DNA of 64,000 nt. Origin: Zhengitettix transpicula (taxonomy: Eukaryota > Arthropoda > Insecta > Orthoptera > Tetrigidae). The stretch is from assembly GCA_037074705.1 (NCBI GenBank), contig CM073594.1:79299009-79363008 (forward strand), given 5' to 3'. Numbering within the stretch: the stretch's first letter is position 1; each line of letters starts with the position of its first letter. Below, piece after piece: positions 47,457 to 59,850 of this stretch. Under the pieces are notes generated by a model. It did not search any database. It was given only the letters and a program-made list of their open reading frames with translations, and had not been told where the DNA came from. A program made the translations under genes and the position numbers.

Positions 47457-47460
<4 letters not shown>
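46363..47460 (+). repeat. LTR-like repeat, family A (reference copy)
   Basis: It starts TGTAATACTAATTAGAGGCC and ends TTTTTTAATCA before a TA run. It shares many blocks in opposite orientation with 31.03-31.91 and 13.18-14.11 kb. A 36-37 bp unit (begins AAATGACCCTGAGAAAAGAG) is duplicated at about 47042-47115. Two CCAACGTG.GGCAA motifs lie at 47350 and 47411. The 94-codon frame at 46448-46732 falls inside the repeat and has no motif. Confidence 0.58.

Positions 47461-47494
<34 letters not shown>
47461..47494. repeat. (TA)n microsatellite
   Basis: A pure AT run abutting the right end of the family A repeat. Confidence 0.9.
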
Positions 47495-47497
<3 letters not shown>

Positions 47498-47686
47498 TAG
47501 AATTGTTTAGTATAGCGACGCTGATCTTAAATTTCAGATAAGCCACCACCATAACAATTGTTTAATGATATGTAAGTATACATATTTATAAAATCTGCTT
47601 CAATGTAATTAATTTAAATAGAGTTTTTATTTTCAACAGTATCATTATATTTTTGTTACTTGTTTTAAATTTGTTTTTATTGAACA

Positions 47687-48436
47687 CTAGCTGGATACCC
47701 GGCGTTGCCCGTGTATTTATTTATATGAACCAGAAAACTATTTAATTATATATTAATCTGTATTCAAGAAATGATTTAACCTAAATCTAACTGTTCCTAG
47801 TTCCGTACATACTTTCGACTGTATTAATTGATGAGCTGTAAAATACATTGAATTTGATTTCATGAGTCCCCACAAACACTCCTTCGAATTTCTTCTTAAA
47901 TATACTCCTCGAGTATTGCAGGATATAATTGTCCTTCAGTCTTCAGACATTACGAAAGATTTAATTGATGAAACTGTTAGCTAGATCCACAATGTAAACA
48001 AATAGTCGTCATGTTGGAGTCACTAATATGGTACGAAAATTAACTTACATTTTCCTCTAGGATCGTAAAGTATTCGTATTGTTTTTTTTATTATCATTCG
48101 ATGGAGTATTTATGGATAAAAATTTACTTTTTATTCAATGAAAATATTTCTGCTTTATTACATTACGAAAAAATAAACTATTTTTTTTGTTCGTCTTGTA
48201 GTAACGTCTCTCGCTGTCTCACGACGTCATGGTCTCTTGGTGCGCAATAATTTAACACAAAATTATAAAGTTTTTCAATTGTAATTATTCTCACATTTAT
48301 GCTACACAGTACAGTTTCTCGTGTTTTGAAGAATATGGGTACCAATTTTTGTTGAAATCTTGCCACACATTTATATTTGTACAGAAATTAATGTAAATAC
48401 ATACATACAAATATACATCCTTTTTAAACATAAAGA
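47687..48436 (-). mobile_element. Non-autonomous Helitron (second subfamily), minus strand, 750 bp
   Basis: On the minus strand it begins A|TCTTTATGTTTAAAAAGGAT (from 48436) and ends GGGCAACGCCGGGTATCCAG then CTAG|T at 47687. The subterminal CCGG-type hairpin is clear. It matches the 49.77 kb copy through GGATGTATATTTGTATGTAT and the ATTTCAACAAAAATTGGTACC block. The 62-codon frame inside (48178-48366) has no known domain. Confidence 0.82.
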
Positions 48437-49693
48437 TAGTGTAAAATTAAAAACCAAATTATTGTGAATTATATAAAACCTAAATTAAAACTCATAACCC
48501 TTATTATTATTAGCGAAAATTATGTAGCAGTTTTGCAACAATTAAAATAAGTGGTGACCTGGTAAGAATTTTACCTGTCCTCAAAGTGTAATGAAAAAGA
48601 TTGTTGGTAGGTAATTCTTTCCTCGATCAGACTCACAGACAACAGGAGATAGTGAACAGTCGCATCCATGGTTGTTTAGCATTTATATTACTCTGAGTCG
48701 TACTAGATTGCACTGATTTCAGGAAACCTGGCTGGTTTTACTTTCTACTCCTACATCGAGACACTTAAGCTCAAAGAGATACTAATGAAGAATATGTAAA
48801 TGAAAACGTTAATAATATTGATAAACATGATTTTACGTAAACTTATGGAATAGTCAGAATATTTCCCGTTAAGTGCTCCTATTTAAATTTTCTGAATATA
48901 TTAAGTTCATGGTCATCATTTTCAAACTCGTGTTTGTTATGTATATTAAAGAACCAAAGTCAACTTTTCATATCAGGAGGAAGAGCCACTTTCTCACTTA
49001 AAAAAATGCATTCAAAAGTCTGTTTTAAAAACTCTTCAAAGCATATCCAACCGACTTATAGTTTTTTAAGAGTTATATTGACATCTTGGCCGTAAAAAAA
49101 TTTTTCTCCGTTTCTCATATTTTAATTGAGATCAGAGAAAAAATTATTTTATCTACTGCATTGCGTCGTAGGAATGTCCTTTGTTTCTGGCAAGAATTTC
49201 ATACCATTATAAAAATGTTTAACATCTACATTCCAATAACTCGCCATAGGTTACAGAAATTCAAATATTCTTCGAATTCATTCTATTTACTTCTGTAAAC
49301 ATATAAGTTTTATAACTTCATTTAACAATTGATCCGAACAACATCAAGTAACTGCTACCTGAACTGAGTTACAGTAATATAAATATAATATGATTATCAA
49401 CGACAAATTGTTAAGTACAGCATTACTATTAGGTCTTATTCCATCCAAAATTTGAAATGAGTCATTAATTGTACACACTAATTATTTACGTTCCTGTACA
49501 AATTATATTCATTTTTGGCATAATATTATTTATGTATGGTTTATTTTAGTATGAATATAATGGCAATTATTTCATTAAATAGTTTTTTGGTAAGGAAACT
49601 TTGGCTAGTTCTCTTTTGAATTTTCTTTTATTTTCTTTAAACTTTTTAATGTTGTCTACGAATATATTAAATACACACTAATCTATCCATATA

Positions 49694-49700
<7 letters not shown>
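48437..49700. other. No recognised feature
   Basis: AT-rich. A 70-codon plus frame at 49086-49298 has no motif. Confidence 0.4.
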
Positions 49701-49764
<64 letters not shown>

Positions 49765-49768
49765 TATA
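49701..49768. repeat. (TC)n(TA)n compound microsatellite
   Basis: About 30 bp of TC repeats followed by TA repeats, ending where the Helitron starts. Confidence 0.9.
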
Positions 49769-50375
49769 TCTTCTATATAATAAAAAAGGATGTATATTTG
49801 TATGTATGTATGTATGTATTTACGTTGTTCATTATACAAATTTTATCGCGTGGACAGAATGCAACAAAAATTGGTACACATATTCTTCAAAATACGAGAA
49901 ACGGTACTGAGAGGGTGAGAAACGCCTAGCATACATGTGGAAAGAATTAGAATTAAAAACCGTGATCATAAAATATTAAATTACTGCGCGCCAAGAGACA
50001 ATGACGTCACGCGAGAGTAAGACGTTACTACGCAACGAACAAAGGAAATATTTCTTTTATTAGGAATGAAATAAAGCAGAAATATTTTCTTTAAATAAAA
50101 GTATAATTTTATACAACAATACTCCATCGAATGGTAATAAAGAAGAATACGAATTACTTTACCATCCTTGCGGAAAATATAAGTTAATTTTCGCGCTATA
50201 TTAGTTGTGAGTCTAGCTAAAAATTTCATCAATGTAATATTTCGTAATGTATGAAGACTGAGTGACAATTGACAATTATATCCTGAAATACTCAAGGAAT
50301 ATATTTAAGTACTCAATTAAATACTTTTTCGAGTTTATATAAATAAGTACACGAGCAGCGCCGGACACCCAGCTA

Positions 50376-50376
<1 letters not shown>
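49769..50376 (+). mobile_element. Complete non-autonomous Helitron, plus strand, 608 bp
   Basis: It begins A|TCTTCTATATAATAAAAAAG and ends GCGCCGGACACCCAGCTAG|T. It has 5' TC, 3' CTAG, a CG-rich subterminal region and insertion between A and T, within a TA microsatellite that continues on both sides. No helicase or Rep is encoded; the 104-codon minus frame inside is a chance frame. It is the best-preserved member of its subfamily here. Confidence 0.87.

Positions 50377-50421
<45 letters not shown>
50377..50421. repeat. (TA)n microsatellite
   Basis: A pure TA run between the Helitron's CTAG end and the TG start of the next element. Confidence 0.95.
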
Positions 50422-52039
<1,618 letters not shown>

Positions 52040-52050
52040 AATAATGAAAG

Positions 52051-52323
52051 GCAAACTCCTCTCCAGTCATCGGAAGGGCGTGGGACAAGTACCAAATGCC
52101 AGACCTACCCGATGCAAGTTTTATATAGGGTTTGTCCTGCATTACTTTTAGGCGAATGCCGGGTAGGGTCCTTAAAATATAGCCCGGGGCCTTAGTAACC
52201 CTTGGCTACCTTCCTACACCCTACCGCATCCCCCCTTTCAAATCCCTTTGCTATGCTATTATAAGAGGGGAGTTGCCACTATGTGGATTACCCTATACAT
52301 AGCCTATCTACACCCAAAAAAAA
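52051..52323 (+). repeat. HP-SINE copy 10 (5'-truncated)
   Basis: It begins at GCAAACTCCTCTCC and ends CACCCAAAAAAAA. The left flank AATAATGAAAG (52040-52050) recurs as AATAATGATAG at 53609-53619, beyond the whole four-copy array, so this was probably the founding insertion. Confidence 0.85.
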
Positions 52324-52340
52324 GGCTACCCTTTAGGGGA

Positions 52341-52897
52341 TACAAGCCTGCGAGAGGATTCTCTCGCAGGTAACCTGCGAGGGATTTTCTCTCGCAGGCA
52401 GAACCTTTTAGGAGAGATACGAAGGGGCTACCTTTGGGTATGCCTTTTCCTCTCCGTTTTTGAACTAAGGTTCCCACAAGCCGAGGCACCTCGGCCTGTT
52501 TTAAGAGGTGTATGTTCCGGGGTCGCAGACCTTGGGCATACGGTAAGAGTTGTTCGTTATTCCCAATGGAATAGTCGGCCAGCTGCCTCCTAAACTGGTC
52601 GAGGCACGGAGAAGGGAGTGCTGCGTCCCCACAGAAAACTCCTCTCCCACTATCGGAAGGGCGTGGGACAAGTACCTAATGCCCGACCTACCCGATGCAG
52701 GTTTTCCTAGGGTTTTCCCTGCATTTTTTAGGCGAATGCCGGGTAGGATCCTTAAACCATAGCCCGGGGGCCCTAGTTAACCCTTGGCTACCTTCCTCTA
52801 CCCTTCCGCATCCCCCCTTTCTAATCCCTTCCTATGCTATTAAAGGGGAGTTGCCCAATGATGATCACCCTCATGTAGCCTGTTGCCCTAAAAAAAA
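52341..52897 (+). repeat. HP-SINE copy 11 (full length, double hairpin 1)
   Basis: Two successive hairpins open the element: arms CCTGCGAGAG/CTCTCGCAGG and then CCTGCGAG/CTCGCAGG. It is complete through GCCTGTTGCCCTAAAAAAAA. GGCTACCCTTTAGGGGAT precedes it (52324-52341) and GCTACCTTTAGGGAT follows its tail, either a target duplication or a recurrent junction. Confidence 0.87.
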
Positions 52898-53142
52898 AGC
52901 TACCTTTAGGGATCCCTTTTCCTCTCCGTTTTTGAACTAAGGTTCCCACAAGCAAAGGCACCTCGGCCTGTTTTGAGAAGTGTTTGTTCCGGGGTATACG
53001 GTAAGCCCGGGGGCTCTAGTTACCCTTGGCTACCTTCCTCCACCGTTCCGCAACCCCCTTTCAAATCCCTTTCTTATGTTATAAGAGGGGAGTTGCCACT
53101 ATGTGGATTACCCTATACATATCCTGTCTACACCCCAAAAAA
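52898..53142 (+). repeat. HP-SINE copy 12 (large internal deletion)
   Basis: GTTCCGGGGTATACGGTAAG joins straight to CCCGGGGGCTCTAGTT, removing about 250 bp including hairpin 3. The start is at GCTACCTTTAGGG and the end at CACCCCAAAAAA. Confidence 0.85.
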
Positions 53143-53608
53143 GGCTACCTTCGGAGATTCCTTCTCTTCTCTCTGGTTTTTTGAACTAATATTCCCACAA
53201 GATGAGGCACCTCGGCCTGTTCTGACAAATGTCAGGGTCATAGATCATGGGCACACGGTAAGAGGTTGCTGTTCCCATTGGAACAGTCGGCCAGCTGCGT
53301 CCTAAACTGGTCGAGGCACGAAGAAGGGATTTCTACGTCCCCACAGCAAATCCATCTCTCGCCATCGGAAGGGCGTCCGACAAGTACCTAGAGTCCAATC
53401 TACCTGTTGCAGGTTTTTTAGGATTTTTCATGCATCAATTTTAGGCGAATTCCGTGTAAGATTCTTAAACTATAGCCCGGGGGCCCTAGTTAACCCTTGG
53501 CTACCTTCCTCTACCCGTCCGCATCCCCCCTATCAAATCCTTTCCTATGCTATTAAAGGGGAGTTGACACCATGTGGATTATCCTCTTGTAACCTGTTAC
53601 CGTAAAAC
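53143..53608 (+). repeat. HP-SINE copy 13 (5'-truncated)
   Basis: It starts GGCTACCTTCGGAGATTCC directly after copy 12's A-tail and ends TGTTACCGTAAAAC. Hairpin 3 is CTGTTCC/GGAACAG (53272-53289), fully paired in the G-C form. Confidence 0.85.
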
Positions 53609-53619
53609 AATAATGATAG

Positions 53620-55050
53620 TCAGGAACGATCTTCCTGTACGAGAGGGTGATCTCTTCATGATGATTCTACAACTGCCAGAGAGTCTCGTTAGAAGGAAAT
53701 AATTCTTGGCCACTGTAGTTGGTACTGACAGCTAATAATTTGTCTGTTATTTCTGCTTTTTAGGAGGATTCCTGGCCCAGGCGTAAGTTTAATAACCTTT
53801 TAATAAAAGTATATTTATAGACAAAATTAACTTTTTTATGATTTAATTATTTGTGTAAAACAAGATCTACTGCAGCACATAAACATTTTATATCATTAAT
53901 GGAAATTCTGAGCCTGTTTTGATTTCCCTACTCTTTTAATGTTTGTTGTTCAATTTGAAAAAGAGAATTCTTCAAGTTTTAATAAGTTATTTTATTTGGT
54001 TTTTTTGGTCGCATCCACGTTAAAGTTATTGACGACCACATTGGGTATTTAACTAATTGGGCTGATAATTGTTAGTGTTGTTGTATCATGAGATGAGGAG
54101 GCGATTCCATTTGTTTCGACGAATCTGACGATTGAATAAGTTATTCGCGACCTTGTTAGGTTTAAGTCAATTTCACCGTCCACATCTGTATGTCGTTCCA
54201 AAGTGATACATATAATATTTTGCGAATTATCTTGGCTCTGGTAAATTATTACATGGTAATGAAAGCCAGAAATTAATTACTTCAGAAGCATTTTCACCTG
54301 GAAAAAAGCTCATCAAATTTAATTTTTAAGAATGAATTTGTTTTTAAATCACGATCAGTTCCATTTGTATGTAACTAAACATCATGTTTGCATCACTAAG
54401 TGAAAATGAAACGGAGAATGCAGTTTTCTTCTTCAGCAAAATCATAAAAACTCTTTCAAATTTCCCTTGTTTATTATTTCAATACACTTGACAAAATTTT
54501 TATTATTCTCAGCACTTTGCTCTTTCATCATGGAAATTGATTCTAATCCTCATTTTCTAACTGAGAGATAAACTCTGTTAATTTAATTTAAAATGAACTG
54601 TGCTAAAAAAATAATTAATTCTTACCTTTTAGTTTTAATTATAGATGAGTATCAACTCAAATTGCCAAATATAATATCCAGTTGTCATATAATACGGTTC
54701 TTTCATCAGGCAGATCATTTCTCTGTCCTAAAAATTAGAAACAGTATTTTCAATTTCCAATCAATGTTAAGTTAACTATTTTCCAAATCTAATAATTCAC
54801 AATATTCTCTGAATTGTCTATTTAATGCTGTTACTCTAATTTTATTCATATATTCCACCACCGGTAACGGGTTATATATTTAAATTTTTGCCACACAGCT
54901 TCTCATAGTGTATAATATTTTAGTATTGAACGATTTTAAAAAATTTTAATACTACCAGGGAGACTGGAGACAACAATAGTTGATTGACAATAAAACTTTG
55001 TTGCTCAGGCGAAGAAAGTTATAATTTTAATGAATGAAACCTTACCCCAT
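53620..55050. other. No recognised feature
   Basis: AT-rich. A 60-codon frame at 54593-54775 has no motif. Confidence 0.4.
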
Positions 55051-55242
55051 GTAAATTATTAATAAATTTTTCACGGTTAAGCACCAGGTTCATATTTCTA
55101 GATGTTGACGTGTCTGCGGTCACGCACACGTCACGCTACAACATAGTCTGAAGACAGCGGTAGAGAATGACCGCAGAAACGTCAAGATCGATAAATCTGA
55201 ACCTGGAGCATAACCGTGAAAAAATTATTAGTAATTTTAAGT
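55051..55242. repeat. Inverted repeat, about 70 bp arms
   Basis: The left arm (55051-55120) contains ATTTTTCACGGTTAAGC, CCAGGTTCA and GTCTGCGGTCA. The right arm (55172-55242) contains TGACCGCAGAAACGTCAAG, TGAACCTGG and CATAACCGTGAAAAAATT. The arms are complements with few mismatches around a spacer of about 50 bp. No coding sequence; a small foldback element or the palindromic end of a larger one. Confidence 0.8.
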
Positions 55243-55329
55243 TAGCAATGCAGCAAAGACTGGGTACTATTTTACTAGAAAATAGAATAAATTATGAAAC
55301 ATCTGTTTTGAAAATTAATAATTAGATAA

Positions 55330-55562
55330 AATAGGCAAAAACTGACAAGAGAAGTGATCATACAAATATCACACAATGTTTCTGGAAAGCTTCAGTTTTC
55401 TTAAGAAAGGAACAAGAGCCAAGAGCGTCACAACACGGTAGAAAAACTCCAAAGCCTGGAATGGTGTCTGATGTCAAATGCCAATCAAACGTGAGTTTCG
55501 AATTGATGATATGTTTGGAAACTGCAGATTTTTCATTGTTTAGATGTTTGATATTAGGCATA
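55330..55562 (-). pseudogene. Penelope-like C-terminal fragment (GIY-YIG region end)
   Basis: The minus-strand frame 55561-55358 reads MPNIKHLNNEKSAVSKHIIN then TFDWHLT. This resembles the segment after the GIY-YIG motif in Penelope-like elements (IK..N..KSAVAEH....H.FDW). The upstream domain is cut off by the mariner insertion at 55563. Identification rests on this short motif only. Confidence 0.45.
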
Positions 55563-56872
55563 CCACTGTGAACAAAAAGTAAGGTGAATTGATTTATAAA
55601 ATATGAATTCTTTATTTATTCTTCCAAATCAATTTCATTCCCTTCAAAGTAATCCCCGTCCGATAAAACACACTTTTTCCAACGATTTTTCCAGTCCTCG
55701 AAACAGTCGGAATAGTCTTTTTCCGCTGTAGCCTTCAAGACCTTCTTCGATTCGGTTTGATCCCCTCAATCGTGTCAAAACGGCGTCCCCGCATTGGCCT
55801 TTGGAGTTTGCTGAATAGCCAGAAGTCGCACGGAGCCAAATCAAGCGAATATGGTGGTTGCGGAACGATATGAGTCGAGTTTTTGGCAAAAAAAAGTCGC
55901 GAAGAACCAATGCAGTATGACATGGTGCATTATCGTGATGAAGGAACCAAGAATTTTTCGCCCATAATTCCGGCCGTTTCAGACGAATAGCTTCACGCAA
56001 ACGACGCATAACGCTCAAATATTATTCTTTGTTGACAGTTTGGCCCGGCGGAAGGAATTCATAGTGCACCACACCACGATAACCAAATAAAACTGTCAAC
56101 ATGACCTTGATTTTCGATCGACTTTGCCGTGGTCTTTTCGGTCTTGCTTCACCTTTTGCACGATATTCGCTGGATTGGTCGGTGGTTTCAGGGTCGTATG
56201 CGTAAATCCAAGTCTCGTCTCCAGTAATGATGCATTTCAAGTGGTCCTGATAGTCAGACAGCAAAGTTTCACACACATCAACGCGACGCTTTTTTTCCAA
56301 AAAAATTGAGCGATTTTGGCACCAATCGAGACTTGACGCGTTTGAGACACAAAACATTCTTCAAAATGGTTTGGGCTGAGCCAAATGATATTCCAACACT
56401 ATCAGAGAGATCTCTAATTGTACATCGACGATTTTCAAGCAGCAAATCTTTGATTTCTTGGACGTTGCCCTCGTCGGTAGAGGTTGATGGTCGTCCAGAG
56501 CGCGGTTTGTCTTCAGCGCGTTCTCGACCCTCTTTGAACTCGTTGTACCACTTATAAACGTTTTTTTTGCCATAGTTTGATCACCAGAGACCTACCGGAA
56601 AATTTTAAACCTGTTCGCACCAGAGTATTCGTTCCGCCTACAAAATTTGATGCAAGTTCTTTGCCCAACAAAATCACCCATTGCAAAAATCGAAAAATTC
56701 ACTTCCGGATGTTTACAAAACACGTGTAACTCGGAGTTAATTGAACCTTTTAACAAACAGACGCTTGGAAAATATTATAGACAGTCCTACCAACCTAGAA
56801 AAAAAATAACCTGACTTCCTAATACACGGTAGTTTTAAATGACAATTTCACCTTACTGTTTGATCACAGTGG
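55563..56872 (-). mobile_element. Mariner transposon, minus strand, 1,310 bp
   Basis: The terminal repeats are CCACTGTGAACAAAAAGTAA at 55563 and the complement of TTACTGTTTGATCACAGTGG ending at 56872. TA flanks both ends (55561-55562 and 56873-56874). It is close to full mariner length. It sits between two Penelope-type remnants facing in opposite directions. Confidence 0.92.
55640..56720 (-). pseudogene. Mariner transposase pseudogene (DD34D type)
   Basis: Read on the minus strand: the N-terminal region near 56700-56580 has VRTGLKFSGRSLVIKLW. The frame 56357-56022 has NRSIFLEKKRRVDVCETLL, CIITGDETWIYAYDPETT (first catalytic Asp) and YRGVVHYEFLPPGQTVNKE. The next frame (56018-55644) gives SVMRRLREAIRLKRPELW and FLHHDNAPCHTALVLRDFF (second Asp). 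An overlapping frame gives IVPQPPYSLDLAPCDFWLF (third Asp). Frameshifts separate these, so it is inactive. The three Asp motifs and their order fit mariner. Confidence 0.9.
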
Positions 56873-56885
56873 TATATTGTGTTCC

Positions 56886-56995
56886 CCTTGGCTCTTGTGT
56901 TTGTACCTGAAGAAAGAAAAAAAGTTTCCAGAAACGTTGTGCGGTATTTATACCATCACTTCTATTTCTGTATTTGGCTACTTTTTATTATTACG
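56886..56995 (+). repeat. Penelope-associated 3' sequence, inverted relative to 55.33 kb
   Basis: GGCTCTTGTGTTTGTACCTG, TTTCCAGAAACGTTGTGCGG and TATACCATCACTTCTATTTC match the complement of 55325-55440 (GGCTCTTGTTCC.., TTTCCAGAAACATTGTGTGA, TATGATCACTTCTCTTG). It is the same 3' region in the opposite orientation, across the mariner. Confidence 0.65.
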
Positions 56996-58998
56996 TTTCT
57001 ACGTAACTGATAATTTGTTGCACTATTTGTATAATTTACTTTAGTTTCTTGTGTTTTAGTCTGAAATTCTTTTAGTCTGTAATCATATAGTCACAAAACT
57101 ACAAATTTTACGAGATAAATCCTCATCCTACTTTTTAAGTCATTTATGACTAAAAAACCTTTTATCGAAAAGCTAGTATTATTCCGTAGATCTCACATAA
57201 TCTTAAAATTATCCTTCTATGCATATTAACCTAGATAAAGAATAGTAATCACATTTATTTAATTATAAGTTAGTGGATAAGAAAGGTATATTTAACGCTA
57301 GTGTTATTTTTGGAAGGTTTGCTATACTGATAAAACTCGCTCCCCACTTTTACAACAGATAGCGTGTTGTCTTTCAACAGACGTATAAGCTCTTATTTAA
57401 GTCGTAGATAGAGCAGTGAAGCTTGCGGTAAGTGCGCTGCTAATTTTCTTACAGTGTACGTATTGTGCTGCCTTTTGACAGTAGAATACTTAATTTAGTA
57501 AATATTAATTTCTATTTATCCTAAAGGCTTTAATTGCATACATTTGTTCACCGTCCGTTTAATATAATTCTTGTAACTATATTAATGTGGTTCCTCGTGT
57601 TAGCAAAATATTTGTAGTTACCTGTGTACTTTGTGCATTCATGGATATAATAATAAGAAGTTCACACAAAACTATAACAGTGGATTTTAATACTTACGAA
57701 GAGGACGAAACGGACCAACGTAGAGAAGTTTTAATTTATAAGTAGAATTAGGGATTGGAATAGTTCACCTTTTCGTACAACACGATAATATTAACTTTTA
57801 GTCCATCTTACGTCACTACGTAGGATTTAATAACATAATAACCGAAGCAGGATAATATTATCAATTTAAAAATTATAGTTATTAATGGTTATCTTCTTTT
57901 TAGATTATTATATTATAATTCCTCTGTTTTGATGAAGTAGTTATACTAATTATATTTTTTGTTTTCTGATTATTGCCCCGGAAATTTGTCAAAAATAAAA
58001 ATAAATAAATGCAAATCAATATAATTATGAAACTTGCTGAAATTATAAGTTTTAAATAATATAAATATTTTATACAAAATTTACTGACTTATTATTTTAT
58101 AATTTCGATATTTTAAATTGTATCCGGAAGCTTGTTAGTACTTGAAAAGTGAACTGAAGTGCAAAAAAAAACACATTAAACATTCAATTAATATTTTTTT
58201 CTGCGCTCGACGTGCAATTACATTTGTCCCGAGCAAAGCACTTTATTGAACCTCGTCATTAGTTACGTGAATTATTAAAGGAGAATAACGTTTGTTATAT
58301 TATAATATTTTAAATTTATCTGTCAGAGGTTCGAAGTTGAGTTTTAGTGGGCTGACAATAAACTGGACAATGAGGAAGCTAATGTGAGAAAAAAAATTGT
58401 AGCTCCCTGAAAAAGATAAAGTTTTTTTTTCGAACTGCTCGACGTACGGGACCTTTCTTCATCTTCCTCGACGCGCGAATAAATCTCCTCCCAGTTTATA
58501 TTCGTCAGTCTTGCTGCTTCAGTTTCTTTGATCTTTCAATCTCTTTCTTCCGCTTCCATCTCGATTTTTTTTACTATTCTCTGTGTCACAGATGAAGGAA
58601 TAACCGAATATATATTAACAAATTCATGTTCGTTGGTGACTGAGAGCTGTGTGTTGAGAATTACTTCATAATGGCATCTTGCGTATACAAAGAGAAATTT
58701 ATAAAACTTTAAGAATAATGAACTAGAAACAAGATTTCAAAAAATGATTCTTTTACTCCTATTTAACATATATAAGCATTTATCAATACTTTAAATAATG
58801 AAATAAAATTACGTGGGACTAAAGTTGAAGTTATATAGTGGCTAAAAAATAAATTATTTTCCCCATAAGTAACAGGGGAAAATTTTGAGTATAAAACATT
58901 GCTTCTTTAAACCATAACTAATTGATACTTGATAGTTTATCCTTATTTTATTTCCTTTTTATGGCATACAGGGAGTGAAAATATGAATATACAATGTG
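56996..58998. other. No recognised feature
   Basis: About 2 kb of AT-rich DNA without a frame or repeat I can identify. Confidence 0.45.
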
Positions 58999-59026
58999 AC
59001 AATAAATAAAATAAATAAATAAATAA
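58999..59026. repeat. (AAAT)n microsatellite
   Basis: AAATAAAATAAATAAATAAA at about 59003-59026. Confidence 0.85.
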
Positions 59027-59309
59027 AACGTCGCGTTTAAAATTGCTACACCCGAGTGAATACCGAGAACTGTTTATCGAACAATTACACGGGGAAATAT
59101 TAACGTGACAGTATCTCTTCACTATAAACTTTTATGTCTGTATAATCGAGTATACAGTAATTGTGCTCTTCGCTCAGAAAAGAGCTTCGTGATAATTAGA
59201 TCGACTGCCAAAGAGATTGTTTACATCTACATGTTGACGTGGTGGCCTCTTCGTGCTCGGCCATGTAAAAAACTTATACAAAATGTCGTCTATCACGCAG
59301 TAATTCCTT

Positions 59310-59850
59310 TTTTTTACGGCAACAGGCTACATGAGGGTAATCCACTTTGGGCAACTCCCCTTTAATAGCATAGGAAGGGATTTGAAAGAGGGGGATGCGG
59401 AATGGTAGAGGAAGGTAACCAAGGGTTAACTAGGGCCCCCGGGCTATATTTTAAGGATCCTACCCGGCATTCGCCTAAAGGAATGCAGGGAAAACCTTAG
59501 AAAAACCTGCATCGGGTAGGTCGGGCATTGGGTACTTGTCCCACGCCCTTCCGATAGCGGGAGAGAAGTTTGCTGTGGGGACGCAGCATTCCCTTCTCCG
59601 TGCCTCGACCAGTTTAGGAGGCAGCTGGCCGACTATTCCAATGGGAATAGCGAACAACTCTTACCGTATGCCCAAGGTCTGCGACCCCGGAACATACACC
59701 TCTCAAAACAGGCCGAGGTGCCTTAGTTCAAAAACGGAGAGGAAAAGACATACCCAAAGGTAGCCCCTTCGTATCTCTCCTAAAAGGTTCTGCCAGCGAG
59801 AGAAAATCCCTCGCAGGTTACCTGCGAGAGAATCCTCTCGCAGGCCTCAA
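59310..59850 (-). repeat. HP-SINE copy 14 (full length, minus)
   Basis: On the minus strand it runs from a double hairpin 1 (59775-59848) to GCCTGTTGCCGTAAAAAAAA. A short deletion removes part of the hairpin 2 region (GAGGTGCCTTAGTTC). It is the left member of a two-copy array. Confidence 0.87.

Noticed and set aside
57425..57465. Splice-like signals GGTAAGT and TTTTCTTACAG
   Set aside because: They are only about 25 nt apart, too short for an intron, and no coding sequence flanks them.
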